From Corynebacterium confusum (GTDB lineage Bacteria > Actinomycetota > Actinomycetes > Mycobacteriales > Mycobacteriaceae), in the NCBI RefSeq assembly GCF_030408715.1, contig NZ_CP047202.1, positions 1,514,294 through 1,578,293 on the forward strand: a stretch of DNA of 64,000 bases, given 5' to 3'. Both the position numbers and the translations under genes were made by a program. Positions 1-8,492 of the stretch are shown in pieces. A model generated the notes under the pieces. That model made no database searches. It saw only the letters and a list, made by a program, of their open reading frames with translations, and was not told the origin of the DNA. Each line of letters starts with the position of its first letter. Position 1 is the first letter of the stretch.

Positions 1-634
1 GCAGCGGGTTGCTGTCCGGGGCCACGGTGGCGCGGATGCGGTTCTGGACCTGCCCGACCTCGTCCATGGTCCCGGCGGCGGCGCGGGCGCGTTCCTGGGC
101 CTCCTGCTGCTCCGGGCTGCGGCGTAGGGCGACCAGGCAGTAGGCGATGAACGTCAGGCCGCAGGCGACCACCCCGCACACGGCGCCGATGCCGACCCCG
201 TAGTCCTGGGTGCCGCGCACCCAGAACATGAACAGCGAGACCGCCAAGGCTACCGTCGCCATCATCCAGCCGGCCAGGCCGAAAACGGCCCGGCGGGTAA
301 GCAGCGTCAGGGTAGTCAGCACGCCGACGCCCAGGGTCATCAGCACGGCGAAGACGTATTCCACAATCGAGATTTCCACCTCGCCGGACTGCCCGCTCAG
401 CACTTGGAAACCTCGGGCGGGGCCAGCGTGCGGCAGCAGCAGGTAGGCCACGAACAAAGCTACGGCCACCCAGAGGGTAACGGTCTGGCCGCGCAGGTCC
501 ATGGTGCGCGCCGCCCGCTTTTCCGCCGCGGCGGCGGCCTGCTTCTCCTTGTTGTTTTCGATGTAGAGCAGCGAGTCTGGCTGCTCTACTTCCGAATTGG
601 GCGATGGCGTCTGCGGGCGATTTGAATCAGTCAC
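1..634 (-). CDS. Four-TM conserved actinobacterial membrane protein (3' end outside window)
   Basis: The reading frame runs from a GTG at 634-632 to the window edge without a stop (at least 211 residues). An AAGG-containing stretch lies about 13 bases upstream. The first 45 residues are polar, with a charged Ala-rich stretch (about 29-43). Four hydrophobic segments follow at about 51-69, 90-111, 117-139 and 145-170, then a charged tail. It sits 24 bases after miaB on the same strand. In mycobacteria and corynebacteria a membrane protein of unknown function (Rv2732c-like) occupies this place between miaB and miaA; assignment to that family is inferred from position and topology, and no function is claimed. 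Confidence 0.75.
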   Translation of the reverse strand, partial: MTDSNRPQTPSPNSEVEQPDSLLYIENNKEKQAAAAAEKRAARTMDLRGQTVTLWVAVALFVAYLLLPHAGPARGFQVLSGQSGEVEISIVEYVFAVLMTLGVGVLTTLTLLTRRAVFGLAGWMMATVALAVSLFMFWVRGTQDYGVGIGAVCGVVACGLTFIAYCLVALRRSPEQQEAQERARAAAGTMDEVGQVQNRIRATVAPDSNPL

Positions 635-658
635 AGTCTTCGACCTTACTCGGTTTGC

Positions 659-2191
659 TTAGCAGCACCCGCCGTGAGCGGATGCCGGGGTTTCGGCGGG
701 CCGACCCACCGACGGCAGCCCCAGGCCGACACCTACCGGCGCCGTGGTCGGGGTCTGGCCAGCGGCCGACATGTCGCCGGCCTTGGTGCGGCGGTGGGAG
801 CTTACCCCGGCGTCGGCTACTAGGAAGAAAGAGCCGGAGTCCGTCACCGTGGTGTGCACGACGTCGCCGGGGCGGATCTCGTCCCGGATATCGTTACCGT
901 CGCCGTCCACGGCGGCGAAGTGGACCAGGCAGCCGTCGCGTGCCCGTCCGGACAGGCGGTGGGTCTGGTCGTTCTTGCGACCGCCCGTGGCCTGCACGAG
1001 CAGCTCCACGTCGGTGCCGACCAGCTGGGCGTTCTCCTCGGCCTGGATGGAATCCTGCAGGGCCACCAGGCGCTCGAAGCGGTCCTGGACGACGTCCTTA
1101 GGGATCTGCTGTTCCATCTCCGCCGCCGGGGTACCCGGCCGCGGGGAGTACTGGAACGTGAACGCGGAGCTAAACCGCGCCTTGCGCACCAGCTCCATGG
1201 TCTCCTGGAAATCCTCCTCGGTCTCGCCTGGGAAGCCGACGATGATGTCGGTGGTAATCGCCGCGTGCGGGATCTTCTCGCGGACCTCATCCAAGATGCG
1301 GAGAAATTTCTTTGTGCGGTAGGACCGGCGCATGTCTTTGAGCACCTTGTCCGAGCCCGACTGGAGCGGCATGTGCAGCTGCGGGCAGACCGCCGGGGTC
1401 TCCGCCATCGCGTCGATGACATCGGAGGTAAATTCCGCAGGGTGCGGGGAGGTAAAGCGCAGGCGCTCCAGACCCTCGATCTGGCCCACCAGGCGCAGCA
1501 GCTTGGAAAACGCGTACTTGTCGCGCGGCAGTTCTGGGTCGGCGAAGTGGACGCCGTAAGCGTTGACGTTTTGGCCCAGCAGGGTCACCTCGGACACGCC
1601 CTGGTCGACCAGCGCCTGGACCTCGGCGAGGATGTCGCCGGGCCGGCGGTCTTCTTCCTTGCCGCGCAGCGAGGGCACGATGCAGAAGGTGCACGTGTTG
1701 TTGCAGCCGACGGAGATAGACACCCAGCCGGAGTAGGCGGACTCGCGCTTGGCTGGCAGCACCGAGGGGAAAGCCTCCAGCGCGTCAACGATTTCGATCT
1801 GCGCCTCGTCGTTATGACGGGCGCGCTCCAGCAGCGTCGGCAGCGCGGACATGTTGTGGGTACCGAAAACAGCGTCCACCCACGGCGCGTTGGTCAAGAC
1901 GGTGTCCTTGTCTTTCTGCGCCAGGCACCCGCCCACGGCGATCTGCATGCCGGGGTGGTTTTCCTTCGTCTGCTTCAGCGAGCCCAGGGTGCCGTAGAGA
2001 CGCTTGTCGGCGTTCTCGCGCACCGCGCAGGTGTTGAAAACGATGAGATCCGGCTCCGCCTCCTGCGAGGCGGCCACGTAACCGGCGTCTTCCAGGAGGC
2101 CGGAGATACGCTCCGAGTCGTGCACGTTCATCTGGCAGCCGAACGTGCGCACCTCGTAGGTGCGCGGGTTTTCAGTCATGGGGTTAGTCAC
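659..2191 (-). CDS. miaB: tRNA-2-methylthio-N6-dimethylallyladenosine synthase MiaB
   Basis: Radical SAM methylthiotransferase that adds the 2-methylthio group to i6A37 in tRNAs reading U-starting codons. The N-terminal UPF0004 domain carries the three cysteines for the auxiliary [4Fe-4S] cluster (C19, C55, C89). The radical SAM cluster motif CNNTCTFC is at about 163-170, and a TRAM domain lies at about 385-455. Length 510 aa is somewhat above the usual 440-480 because of a roughly 50-residue Pro/Gly/Ala tail after TRAM that ends in two cysteines. The GTG at 2191 and the in-frame ATG at 2179 are both possible starts; neither has a clear ribosome site. It lies downstream of recA-recX, the usual actinobacterial order. 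Confidence 0.95.
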   Translation of the reverse strand: MTNPMTENPRTYEVRTFGCQMNVHDSERISGLLEDAGYVAASQEAEPDLIVFNTCAVRENADKRLYGTLGSLKQTKENHPGMQIAVGGCLAQKDKDTVLTNAPWVDAVFGTHNMSALPTLLERARHNDEAQIEIVDALEAFPSVLPAKRESAYSGWVSISVGCNNTCTFCIVPSLRGKEEDRRPGDILAEVQALVDQGVSEVTLLGQNVNAYGVHFADPELPRDKYAFSKLLRLVGQIEGLERLRFTSPHPAEFTSDVIDAMAETPAVCPQLHMPLQSGSDKVLKDMRRSYRTKKFLRILDEVREKIPHAAITTDIIVGFPGETEEDFQETMELVRKARFSSAFTFQYSPRPGTPAAEMEQQIPKDVVQDRFERLVALQDSIQAEENAQLVGTDVELLVQATGGRKNDQTHRLSGRARDGCLVHFAAVDGDGNDIRDEIRPGDVVHTTVTDSGSFFLVADAGVSSHRRTKAGDMSAAGQTPTTAPVGVGLGLPSVGRPAETPASAHGGCC

Positions 2192-2240
2192 GCCGGTTCA
2201 TTTTAATGATCAACCAGGCCATTTCATAACCGCCCGGGGC

Positions 2241-2837
2241 CTAGGCTTCCAGTTCGGCCTCGCGCTCGGCCAGCGCCTTCCTCGCCAGATCCAGCGAGTC
2301 AGATTCTCGGAATCCGCGGCGGGCCAGCACGCCGACGATGCGCCGCAGCGCCTTGTCCCGCTCGTGCTGATCCGCCGGCACGGCCTTCACGCCACGGGCC
2401 TTCTTTTGCGCCAGCGACCAAGCCATGGCGCGCTCGTCGGCGGCGTCGATCTGCTCCAACGCTTCCTGGCGCTCCTCGGCACCGACGCCCTTGCGTTGCA
2501 ACTCCTGATCCAGCACGCGGGTGGACTTCCCGCGGGCCTGGTGGCGCTGACGCACCCACTCGCGGGCGAAAGCGGCGTCATCGATAAGCCCCACCCGGGA
2601 CAAATCATCCACGACGTCCGCGACCACGGCGGGGTCGAATTCCAGCTTCTCTAGGCGCTGGGCGAGCTCATGCCGCGAGCGGGAGCGCTGATCCAGCAGC
2701 CGCAAGGCGCGCTCGCGGACTTTGGACTTGGATTCCTCGGCTTCTTTATCGAAGAGATCGCTCTCGCCCCTGCCGTGTGCGTAATCGTCCAGGGCGCGCT
2801 GCAGCCGCGCGATCTTGTCCGTCGATGGCTGCGGCAT
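2241..2837 (-). CDS. recX: Regulatory protein RecX
   Basis: RecX binds RecA filaments and limits recombinase and coprotease activity. The 198-residue protein is highly charged and helical, with the RecX repeat pattern: the RALRLLDQRSRSRHELAQRL helix at about 43-62, then a VVDDLSRVGLIDD block, then an AREWVRQRHQ helix typical of the family, and further three-helix repeats toward the C-terminus. It starts 4 bases after the recA stop, so the two genes are almost certainly co-transcribed and translationally coupled. This is the standard recA-recX arrangement in actinobacteria. Confidence 0.92.
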   Translation of the reverse strand: MPQPSTDKIARLQRALDDYAHGRGESDLFDKEAEESKSKVRERALRLLDQRSRSRHELAQRLEKLEFDPAVVADVVDDLSRVGLIDDAAFAREWVRQRHQARGKSTRVLDQELQRKGVGAEERQEALEQIDAADERAMAWSLAQKKARGVKAVPADQHERDKALRRIVGVLARRGFRESDSLDLARKALAEREAELEA

Positions 2838-2841
2838 CTAC

Positions 2842-3990
2842 CTAGTCCTGATCGTCGTCGTCAAAGTCGACGTTCGGCACCAAGCCCACCGACTCATCCG
2901 ACAGGTCATCGTCGGTGCCTGGCACGTCCATGGCGACTTCCTCGTCCGCGTTGGCGGCGTCGGCGCCCACGCCCAGCTTCTTGAAGATCTTCTTCTCGAT
3001 CTCGTTGGCTAGGTCCTGGTTTTCCTTCAGGAAGTTGCGGGCCTTTTCCTTGCCCTGCCCCAGCTGGTCGCCCTCGTAGGTGAACCAGGAGCCGGACTTC
3101 TTGATGAAGCCGTGTTCGACGCCCAGGTCGATGATGGAGGACTCTCGGGAGATGCCCTCGCCGTACATGATGTCGAACTCCGCGATCTTGAACGGCGGGG
3201 AAACCTTGTTCTTCACGATCTTCATTTTGGTGCGGTTACCGATGGCGTCCTGGCCGTCCTTCAGGGTCTGGATGCGGCGGATGTCGCAGCGCACCGAGGC
3301 GTAGAACTTCAGGGCCTTACCGCCGGTGGTCGTCTCCGGGGAGCCGAACATGACGCCGATCTTTTCGCGCAGCTGGTTAATAAAGATGGCGGTGGTGCCC
3401 GAGCTGTACAGGGCGCCGGTCATCTTACGCAGCGCCTGCGACATCAGGCGGGCCTGAAGGCCGACGTGACTATCACCCATCTCGCCTTCGATTTCCGCCT
3501 TCGGTGTCAGCGCGGCAACGGAGTCCACCACGATGATGTCAATGGCGCCGGAGCGAACCAGCATGTCTGCGATCTCGAGGGCCTGCTCGCCGGTATCCGG
3601 CTGGGAGACCAGCAGGTTGTCCGTGTCCACGCCCAGCAGGCGGGCGTATTCCGGGTCGAGGGCGTGCTCGGCGTCAATAAAGGCGGCAATGCCCCCACCC
3701 TTCTGGGCCTCCGCGATGGCGTGCAGGGCCACCGTGGTCTTACCGGAAGACTCCGGGCCGTAGATCTCTACCACGCGGCCTCGCGGGAAGCCGCCGATGC
3801 CCAGCGCGATGTCGATGGCGGTGTTGCCGGAGGAGATCGCCTGGATGGGCGGGCGGTTGTCATCGCCCAGTCGCATGACCGCGCCCTTGCCATAATCCTT
3901 TTCGATCATGGCCATCGCGGCATCTAGCGCCTTCTTGCGGTCATCCGCGCTATTTCCGGTGGCTTTAGCGGACTTCTTCTTAGCAGCCAT
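2842..3990 (-). CDS. recA: Recombinase RecA
   Basis: ATP-dependent strand-exchange protein and LexA coprotease. Walker [10 protein letters not shown] is at 78-86, Walker B (IDIIVVDS) at about 150-157, and the DNA-binding loop region with [10 protein letters not shown] follows. Length 382 aa has the acidic C-terminal tail usual for the family (ends in a DDDD cluster). There is no intein, unlike M. tuberculosis RecA. The start ATG at 3990 is preceded by AAAGGTGAG. The leader is about 180 bases long and carries an SOS-type operator. recX follows after 4 bases. Confidence 0.97.
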   Translation of the reverse strand: MAAKKKSAKATGNSADDRKKALDAAMAMIEKDYGKGAVMRLGDDNRPPIQAISSGNTAIDIALGIGGFPRGRVVEIYGPESSGKTTVALHAIAEAQKGGGIAAFIDAEHALDPEYARLLGVDTDNLLVSQPDTGEQALEIADMLVRSGAIDIIVVDSVAALTPKAEIEGEMGDSHVGLQARLMSQALRKMTGALYSSGTTAIFINQLREKIGVMFGSPETTTGGKALKFYASVRCDIRRIQTLKDGQDAIGNRTKMKIVKNKVSPPFKIAEFDIMYGEGISRESSIIDLGVEHGFIKKSGSWFTYEGDQLGQGKEKARNFLKENQDLANEIEKKIFKKLGVGADAANADEEVAMDVPGTDDDLSDESVGLVPNVDFDDDDQD

Positions 3991-4177
3991 GGTTCTAACT
4001 CACCTTTTCTTTAACAAGTCTTTTGGGGGCTTGAGCACTTAGAGCACTTCGCGTTTATAACTCAGCGCACGGATAAACCCGCGGCCTTAACTTTTAGACT
4101 CCGCCGGCTAGCCGGTAGGTTCCCGCGCGCTGGCGTTTACAACGTAAAACCTAATGCCACCGACGGACACCAACCTC

Positions 4178-4200
4178 ATAGTACACGCACGCCTGTTCGA
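4178..4200 (-). promoter_or_regulatory. Candidate recA promoter with LexA (SOS) box
   Basis: On the minus strand TCGAACAGGCGTGCGT (4200-4185) matches the corynebacterial LexA consensus TCGAA(a/c)AnnTGTTCGA at 11 of the 14 specified positions. It is followed at once by a -10-like TACTAT (4183-4178). This places the operator across the -35 to -10 region of a promoter pointing to recA, with a leader of about 180 bases. The consensus is recalled from published C. glutamicum work; the match is partial in the right half. Confidence 0.5.
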
Positions 4201-4228
4201 ATTTCGAATGCGGCACGCCGTCCAAGCG

Positions 4229-4444
4229 TCATTCAGTCGGATAATCCACGCCCAGTCGACGCTCTTCCGGGATGCTAGAGTCGTCACACAACCCGTCCCA
4301 GACCTTGCCCGGATCGACGCCGCGTTCGATAAGCGCGTCCGCGGTATCCCCGAACTCGGCCAAGACATGCGAATGGGAAATCCAGGCGGTCTTTTCCGCC
4401 CCGAATTCGTCCGTAATAAGCTGGGTATACTCCGTCAAACGCAT
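4229..4444 (-). CDS. DUF3046 family protein
   Basis: Small (71 aa) acidic protein with the family opening MRLTEY and the conserved GVDPGKVWDGLCDDSSIP segment, ending DYPTE. DUF3046 proteins sit next to recA across actinobacteria and have no established function. I chose the ATG at 4444 because the family starts with MRLTE and an AGGATGG sequence sits at suitable distance; an ATG nine bases upstream (4453) would add three residues. The recA promoter lies in the gap downstream of this gene, so recA need not depend on its transcript. Confidence 0.85.
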   Translation of the reverse strand: MRLTEYTQLITDEFGAEKTAWISHSHVLAEFGDTADALIERGVDPGKVWDGLCDDSSIPEERRLGVDYPTE

Positions 4445-4554
4445 GCCCGCCATCCTACCGCGTTATCTCCGCGCTCAAACAACCCGGCGGACGGAGAGAA
4501 AAACGTTTGACCCCTCACTACATGGGGGTAAAGCGGGGGTGCCTCTATCCTGCA

Positions 4555-4567
4555 TGAACACCGTTCA
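4555..4567 (+). promoter_or_regulatory. BioQ-type operator upstream of bioYMN
   Basis: The perfect palindrome TGAAC-ACC-GTTCA matches the 13-bp BioQ motif (TGAAC-N3-GTTAC) known from biotin genes of C. glutamicum, with one difference in the right half that makes it more symmetric. It lies 51 bases before bioY. A -10-like TAGGGT (4604-4609) sits 8 bases before the bioY ATG, suggesting a leaderless or near-leaderless transcript. BioQ is a TetR-type repressor that links biotin gene expression to biotin status. The bioQ gene is not in this window. Confidence 0.65.
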
Positions 4568-4617
4568 AAAGTGGTCGTTTCCTGCAGATTGTCTGTTCGC
4601 TGCTAGGGTTTTCGGGC

Positions 4618-5205
4618 ATGAAGAAGAATACTCTGGCCTCCGATCTGGCCTACGTGGCGGTCTTTACCGCCCTCGTCATTGTCCTGGCCTTTGTCTCCAT
4701 CCCCGTCGGTACCGCCGGCGTCCCGATCGTTTTGCAAAACGCCGCCATCATCCTGGCCGGCCTCGTCCTGGGCGGGAAGCGAGGCCTGGCCGTCGGTCTA
4801 CTCTTCCTCTTCCTCGGACTAGCCCTTCCGGTACTGGCCGGCGGCGGCACCACGCTGCGCGCCCTGGCCGGCCCGACCGTGGGCTACATCATCGGCTACG
4901 TGATCTCCCCGTGGGTCGCCGGCTCCATCGCCTACCGCGCCCCGCGCGCCAAGGGCGCCCGCATCGGCATCTTCATCCTGGCCGGCGTCGTGGCCCTGCT
5001 CACCCAGTACGTCTGCGGCGCGATCGGCCTGATGGTCCGCTCCGGCCTCTCGCTGACCGAGGCCACCGTGGCTCAGTTCGCCTTCGTCCCGGTGGACTCC
5101 GCGAAGCTCGTCGTCGCCATCATCATCGCGTACGGCGTGCACGCCGCCTTCCCGGATCTCATGGGCGCTACCAAGCGACGAGCTGACCGCCGTGCCAACA
5201 ATTAA
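4618..5205 (+). CDS. bioY: Biotin ECF transporter S component BioY
   Basis: Substrate-binding membrane subunit of the energy-coupling-factor biotin importer. The 195-residue protein has about six hydrophobic segments, beginning with LAYVAVFTALVIVLAFVSI. The GVPIVLQNAAIILAGLVLGGKRG stretch is typical of BioY. It overlaps the next gene (ATPase) by 14 bases, and the permease follows, giving the complete bioYMN operon. Corynebacteria generally lack a complete biotin pathway, so uptake is important to them. A BioQ-like operator precedes the gene. Confidence 0.93.
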   Translation: MKKNTLASDLAYVAVFTALVIVLAFVSIPVGTAGVPIVLQNAAIILAGLVLGGKRGLAVGLLFLFLGLALPVLAGGGTTLRALAGPTVGYIIGYVISPWVAGSIAYRAPRAKGARIGIFILAGVVALLTQYVCGAIGLMVRSGLSLTEATVAQFAFVPVDSAKLVVAIIIAYGVHAAFPDLMGATKRRADRRANN

Positions 5206-5884
5206 GTTCGACCACGTCGGCGTCACCTACGACGAGACCGAGGTCCTCCGCGATATTTGCCTGGAGCTTAACGAGCACCGGATCGGCATCATCGGCGCGA
5301 ACGGTGGCGGCAAGTCCACCCTGACCCGTCTTATCAACGGACTGGGCGAGCCGACCAGCGGTACGGTGACGGTCGACGGCCTCGACGTCGAAGAAAACGG
5401 CAAGGAGCTGCGCAAGAAAATCGGTTTCGTCTTCTCCGATGCGGAGAACCAGATCGTCATGCCGCAGGTGCGCGACGACGTCGCCTTCTCCCTGCGCCGC
5501 TTCAAGTTGTCGAAGGAGGAGCGCAACCGCCGCGTCGACGCCGCATTGGAGCGTTTCGGGCTGACGGACCTAGCGGAGCAATCCCCGCACACCCTGTCGG
5601 GCGGGCAGAAGCAGATGCTAGCACTCGCGGCCGTACTCGTCATCGAACCCACGCTGATCCTCGCCGACGAGCCCACTACCCTGCTGGACCTGCGCAACCG
5701 CGACCGCATCCGGCGCGAGTTTTCCAGCCTGGAGCAGCAGCTCATCGTCGTCACGCACGACCTGGACTTCCTCACCGACTTCGACCGCGTCATCTGCATC
5801 GACGAGCACCAGGTCGCCGCCGACGGCCCGCCGGCGGAGGTCTTGAGCTTCTACCGCGACCTCATGGCAGCCCGCCCGCTCTAA
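5192..5884 (+). CDS. bioM: Biotin ECF transporter ATPase BioM
   Basis: Cytoplasmic ABC ATPase that powers biotin uptake through BioY/BioN. Walker A GANGGGKST is at about 31-39, signature LSGGQ at about 134-138, Walker B LILADEP at about 154-160, and the H-loop VVTHD at about 187-191. Length 230 aa matches ECF ATPases. The start is GTG at 5192, 14 bases inside bioY, so translation is probably coupled. A single ATPase serves the dedicated system (group I ECF transporter). Confidence 0.93.
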   Translation: MPTIKFDHVGVTYDETEVLRDICLELNEHRIGIIGANGGGKSTLTRLINGLGEPTSGTVTVDGLDVEENGKELRKKIGFVFSDAENQIVMPQVRDDVAFSLRRFKLSKEERNRRVDAALERFGLTDLAEQSPHTLSGGQKQMLALAAVLVIEPTLILADEPTTLLDLRNRDRIRREFSSLEQQLIVVTHDLDFLTDFDRVICIDEHQVAADGPPAEVLSFYRDLMAARPL

Positions 5885-5903
5885 GGCAAAGGAGTCAACG
5901 CTC

Positions 5904-6521
5904 GTGCGGCGCAAAAACATACCGCTGAATGTCTACGTCGATAAGAACACCATCGTCCACCGGCTCTCCCCCTCGGTGAAGCTGGCCATCATCATCGTCT
6001 TTATCTTGGTCACCAGCATCTTCATCAAGACCATCCCCTGGGCCCTAGCCGCGGTGGTGGTAGGCGCTATCCCCTACGCCCTGGCCCAGGTCCCGCCGTC
6101 CATCATCGCCAGCCAGCTCACCCCGCCCTTGTTCATCCTCGTTCCGCTGGCGGCCTTCCAATGGTGGTCGCGCGACTTCGAGTACGCGGCAGTGATGTTC
6201 TTGACTATCTTCGCGGCCATGGAGGTCGCCTTCCTGCTTACTCTCACCTCGACGGTGGACGAGATCATGGAGTCGATGGAGCGGACCCTCGCTCCCCTGG
6301 CGCGATTCGGCCTGCCCGTGGAGACCATCAGCTTGGCGATGTCCCTGACCATCCGACTCATCCCGCTGATGTTCGAGACCGTCGGCGAGGTCTTGGACGC
6401 CCGCAAGGCCCGCGGGGCGAACATGTCCGTGATGGCCTTTGCCACCCCGGTCGTCATTCGCTCTATCCGCCGGGCCCAGGCCATGGGCGAGGCACTAGCC
6501 GCCCGCGGCGTCGGCGATTAG
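5904..6521 (+). CDS. bioN: Biotin ECF transporter transmembrane component BioN (EcfT)
   Basis: Coupling permease of the biotin importer. The 205-residue protein has about five hydrophobic segments in the first two thirds. The EcfT coupling motifs near the C-terminus include DARKARG at about 162-168 (an Ala-Arg-Gly box) and the second AARG box just before the end (EALAARGVGD). The GTG start at 5904 follows AAAGGAG by nine bases. It is the last gene of bioYMN; a strong hairpin follows the stop codon. Confidence 0.92.
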   Translation: MRRKNIPLNVYVDKNTIVHRLSPSVKLAIIIVFILVTSIFIKTIPWALAAVVVGAIPYALAQVPPSIIASQLTPPLFILVPLAAFQWWSRDFEYAAVMFLTIFAAMEVAFLLTLTSTVDEIMESMERTLAPLARFGLPVETISLAMSLTIRLIPLMFETVGEVLDARKARGANMSVMAFATPVVIRSIRRAQAMGEALAARGVGD

Positions 6522-6534
6522 TCCGCAACACACC

Positions 6535-6572
6535 AAGCCCCCAGCTTCCCTCTTCGGGATGGCTGGGGGCTT
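6535..6572 (+). terminator. Hairpin between convergent bioN and pspA
   Basis: AAGCCCCCAGC (6535-6545) pairs perfectly with GCTGGGGGCTT (6562-6572) around a 16-base loop. It lies 13 bases after the bioN stop and between convergent genes, so it can serve both. There is no long T-run on either side, so efficiency is uncertain. Confidence 0.65.
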
Positions 6573-6619
6573 AGTGCCTGTCAGCGGGCGCTGACGCTAA
6601 GCAAAGTAGCTAGTGCGGA

Positions 6620-7489
6620 TTATTCCCCGCGCAGCTCGCGCAGGCGGGCTTCCACGGCGTCGTTGCTGACCTCCGGCTGGGCAGCCTGGTCGGCCGCCGA
6701 CTGGGCGTTGCCACCGGTGCTCTGGCCGGCCTCAAGCTGCTGCTTCTTCTGGCCCGACTCGACCGGTTTGGAGTCGTTCATCTCCGCGCGAATCTGCTCC
6801 AGACGGGAGTGTCCGGCCAGCTGCACGCCGGCCTGCTGGACCTCCTGCATGCGGGACTCGACGGAGTTCTCAGCCAGCTCGGCCTGGCCTAAAGCCTTGG
6901 AGTAGCGGCGCTCGATCTTGTCGCGAACGGCGTCCAGCGACGGGGTCGAGCCGTTAGACAGCTCGTTCATGCTGCTCAGCGACTCGGAGACCTTCTCCTG
7001 CATCTTGGCCTGCTCCAGCTGGCTCAGCAGCTTGGAGCGCTCCGCCACCTTCTCGCGCAGCGTCATAGCGTTGCGCTCGACGGCCTTCTTGGCCTGGTCT
7101 GCCTGCTGCAGGGCCTGGTCGTGCAGCTTCTTGGTGTCCTCGACGGACTGCTCCGCGGTCACCAGCTGCGCGGCGAAGGCCTCAGCCGCGTTTTCGTACT
7201 CGACCGCCTTAGTCTCGTCACCGTCGGCGCGGGCCTTGTCGGCCAGCTGCAGGGCCTGCTTGGTGTTGCCCTGCAGCTTCTCGATCTCGCCCAGGCGGCG
7301 GTTCAGCTGCATTTCCAACTGGCGCTGATTACCGATGACGGCCGCGGCCTGCTGGGACAGTTCCTGGTGCTGGCGCTGAGCGTCCTCGATGGCCTGCTCG
7401 ATCTGGACCTTCGGATCGGCGTTTTCCTCAATCTTGGAGTCAAACAAAGCCATCAGGTACTTCCAGAGTTTGGAAAATGGGTTAGCCAT
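6620..7489 (-). CDS. pspA: PspA/IM30 family envelope-stress protein
   Basis: Membrane-associated coiled-coil protein of the phage-shock/Vipp1 family, which forms scaffolds on stressed membranes. The 289-residue sequence starts with an amphipathic helix ([17 protein letters not shown]), then the [26 protein letters not shown] segment typical of PspA, then long Gln/Glu/Lys/Ala-rich coiled coil to about residue 215, and a low-complexity C-terminus. The ATG at 7489 is chosen because the conserved amphipathic helix begins there; upstream in-frame codons are unrelated. It follows clgR by about 110 bases. In mycobacteria ClgR drives pspA, and a functional link is likely here. Confidence 0.9.
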   Translation of the reverse strand: MANPFSKLWKYLMALFDSKIEENADPKVQIEQAIEDAQRQHQELSQQAAAVIGNQRQLEMQLNRRLGEIEKLQGNTKQALQLADKARADGDETKAVEYENAAEAFAAQLVTAEQSVEDTKKLHDQALQQADQAKKAVERNAMTLREKVAERSKLLSQLEQAKMQEKVSESLSSMNELSNGSTPSLDAVRDKIERRYSKALGQAELAENSVESRMQEVQQAGVQLAGHSRLEQIRAEMNDSKPVESGQKKQQLEAGQSTGGNAQSAADQAAQPEVSNDAVEARLRELRGE

Positions 7490-7570
7490 GAGCCAAGGGC
7501 CTCTTTTCTTTAAACATATCGATTGCTCAGTAGTGCTTCGACCCACCATCGTAGCGAAAATGGTGGGCAC

Positions 7571-7590
7571 ACGCTGCCAATAGGCGGCGT
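7571..7590. other. Imperfect inverted repeat in the clgR-pspA gap
   Basis: ACGCTGCC-AATA-GGCGGCGT is an 8-4-8 inverted repeat with one mismatch, located between the clgR stop and pspA start. It could be a ClgR operator for pspA or a weak transcript-processing hairpin. It does not match the published ClgR consensus as I recall it, so no factor is assigned. Confidence 0.3.
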
Positions 7591-7598
7591 AAGGGGAG

Positions 7599-7940
7599 CT
7601 AAAGCTCGGAGGCAGCCGGGGCGGTCTGCGCCAGTTCTTCATCCACCGACGGCAGCGCCATGTAGCCGGCGGCCTCGATGAGTACATCGGCCACCGACAC
7701 GTCGAGGGCACCGCAGACTGCCGCAAGCATCTCGGAGGAAACCTCCTTGCGGCCACGCTCGAGCTCGGACAGGTAGCCCGGGGAGACGTGGGCGACCGCG
7801 GCGAGCTCGCGCAGAGTCACGGACTTGTCCGCGCGGAAAGCACGCAGGCTCAAGCCCAGGGCCTCCCGCAGCAACGGCTCGTTTAACGGCGCGGCATGGG
7901 AGCGGGTGGGGGTATCCAGCAGTGCGGTAGTAGTGTTCAT
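7599..7940 (-). CDS. clgR: Transcriptional activator ClgR (XRE family)
   Basis: Helix-turn-helix activator of clp protease genes and, in mycobacteria, of the psp response. The 113-residue protein has an HTH at about 42-62 ([20 protein letters not shown]) followed by [25 protein letters not shown], characteristic of ClgR. The tail PAASEL is short and nonpolar; ClgR proteins are known Clp substrates, so a C-terminal recognition signal is possible. The ATG at 7940 is preferred over the TTG 12 bases upstream because of the promoter position. An ECF/SigE-like promoter lies directly in front. Confidence 0.9.
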   Translation of the reverse strand: MNTTTALLDTPTRSHAAPLNEPLLREALGLSLRAFRADKSVTLRELAAVAHVSPGYLSELERGRKEVSSEMLAAVCGALDVSVADVLIEAAGYMALPSVDEELAQTAPAASEL

Positions 7941-7948
7941 CACTAGTT

Positions 7949-7977
7949 CCAACGGCTCAGTAACGTACTTTGTTCCC
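7949..7977 (-). promoter_or_regulatory. ECF (SigE/SigH-type) promoter of clgR
   Basis: On the minus strand GGAAC (7976-7972) is followed by exactly 18 bases and GTT (7953-7951), fitting the actinobacterial SigE/SigH pattern GGAAC-N18/19-GTT. The -35 element overlaps the stop codon (TAG, 7979-7977) of the upstream pncC gene. The predicted transcription start falls within a few bases of the clgR ATG (7940), implying a leaderless stress-induced mRNA. Confidence 0.65.
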
Positions 7978-8492
7978 TATCGGCGGGGAAAATTTCGAAT
8001 CTTTTCGACCGCTCTGGTCAGCGTCTGGCCCACGGCGGCGGCCCGGATCTCTTCCCTGGTTCCGCTCAGGCCCTCTGCCCCTCCCACTTGCCAGGAGTGC
8101 TGGGAGCCATCCGGGGCAGCAAGCCCCGCCCAGACCTCGCCGACCGCGTGCCCGTCCTGCGGGTCGGGCCCAGCCACGCCGGTCAAGGCCAGCCCCCAGT
8201 CCGCGCCGCACCGCATCCGTGCCCCCGCGGCCATCGCCTCCGCCACAGCAGCGGAGATAACAGTGTTTTCCTCGATGAGCGCGGGGTCCACGCCGGCTAG
8301 CGTGGTCTTGAGTTCGGTGGCGTAGGTGACCAGTCCCCCGCGCAGCACCGCCGATGCCCCGGGCACCGTGGCGAGCGTGGCCGCGCCCAGCCCCGCGGTC
8401 AGGGACTCGCACCAGGCGACGGTCTCGCCGCGCTCTTTCAGCGCGGTCACCACTTCGCGGGCGGCGGGGTTTGGGCCAGCAGGATTAGGCAT
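7977..8492 (-). CDS. pncC: Nicotinamide-nucleotide amidohydrolase PncC (CinA C-terminal domain)
   Basis: The 171-residue protein is the CinA C-terminal domain alone, which deamidates NMN to NaMN in NAD recycling. Family features are the ETVAWCESLTAG motif near residue 25, GGLVTYATELK, and GVAGPDPQDGHAVGEVWAGLA with the conserved GVAGP. The N-terminal molybdopterin-binding-like domain of full CinA is absent, as in other corynebacteria. I start at the ATG at 8492, which overlaps the end of pgsA by 8 bases; an upstream in-frame start lies within pgsA and adds unrelated residues. Confidence 0.88.
   Translation of the reverse strand: MPNPAGPNPAAREVVTALKERGETVAWCESLTAGLGAATLATVPGASAVLRGGLVTYATELKTTLAGVDPALIEENTVISAAVAEAMAAGARMRCGADWGLALTGVAGPDPQDGHAVGEVWAGLAAPDGSQHSWQVGGAEGLSGTREEIRAAAVGQTLTRAVEKIRNFPRR

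Noticed and set aside
854..2206. Long open frame (450 codons) on the plus strand opposite miaB, and similar long antisense frames opposite recA, ftsK, rnj, pnp, infB, nusA and ispG
   Set aside because: High GC content with biased third positions yields long antisense frames; these translate to low-complexity, His/Gln/Arg-rich sequence without domains, while the opposite strand encodes well-known proteins.
7490..7756. PspA starting 89 codons earlier (at 7756)
   Set aside because: The extension lies over clgR in another frame, is Arg/Pro/Trp-rich without similarity to PspA, and the amphipathic helix that starts PspA begins at 7489.
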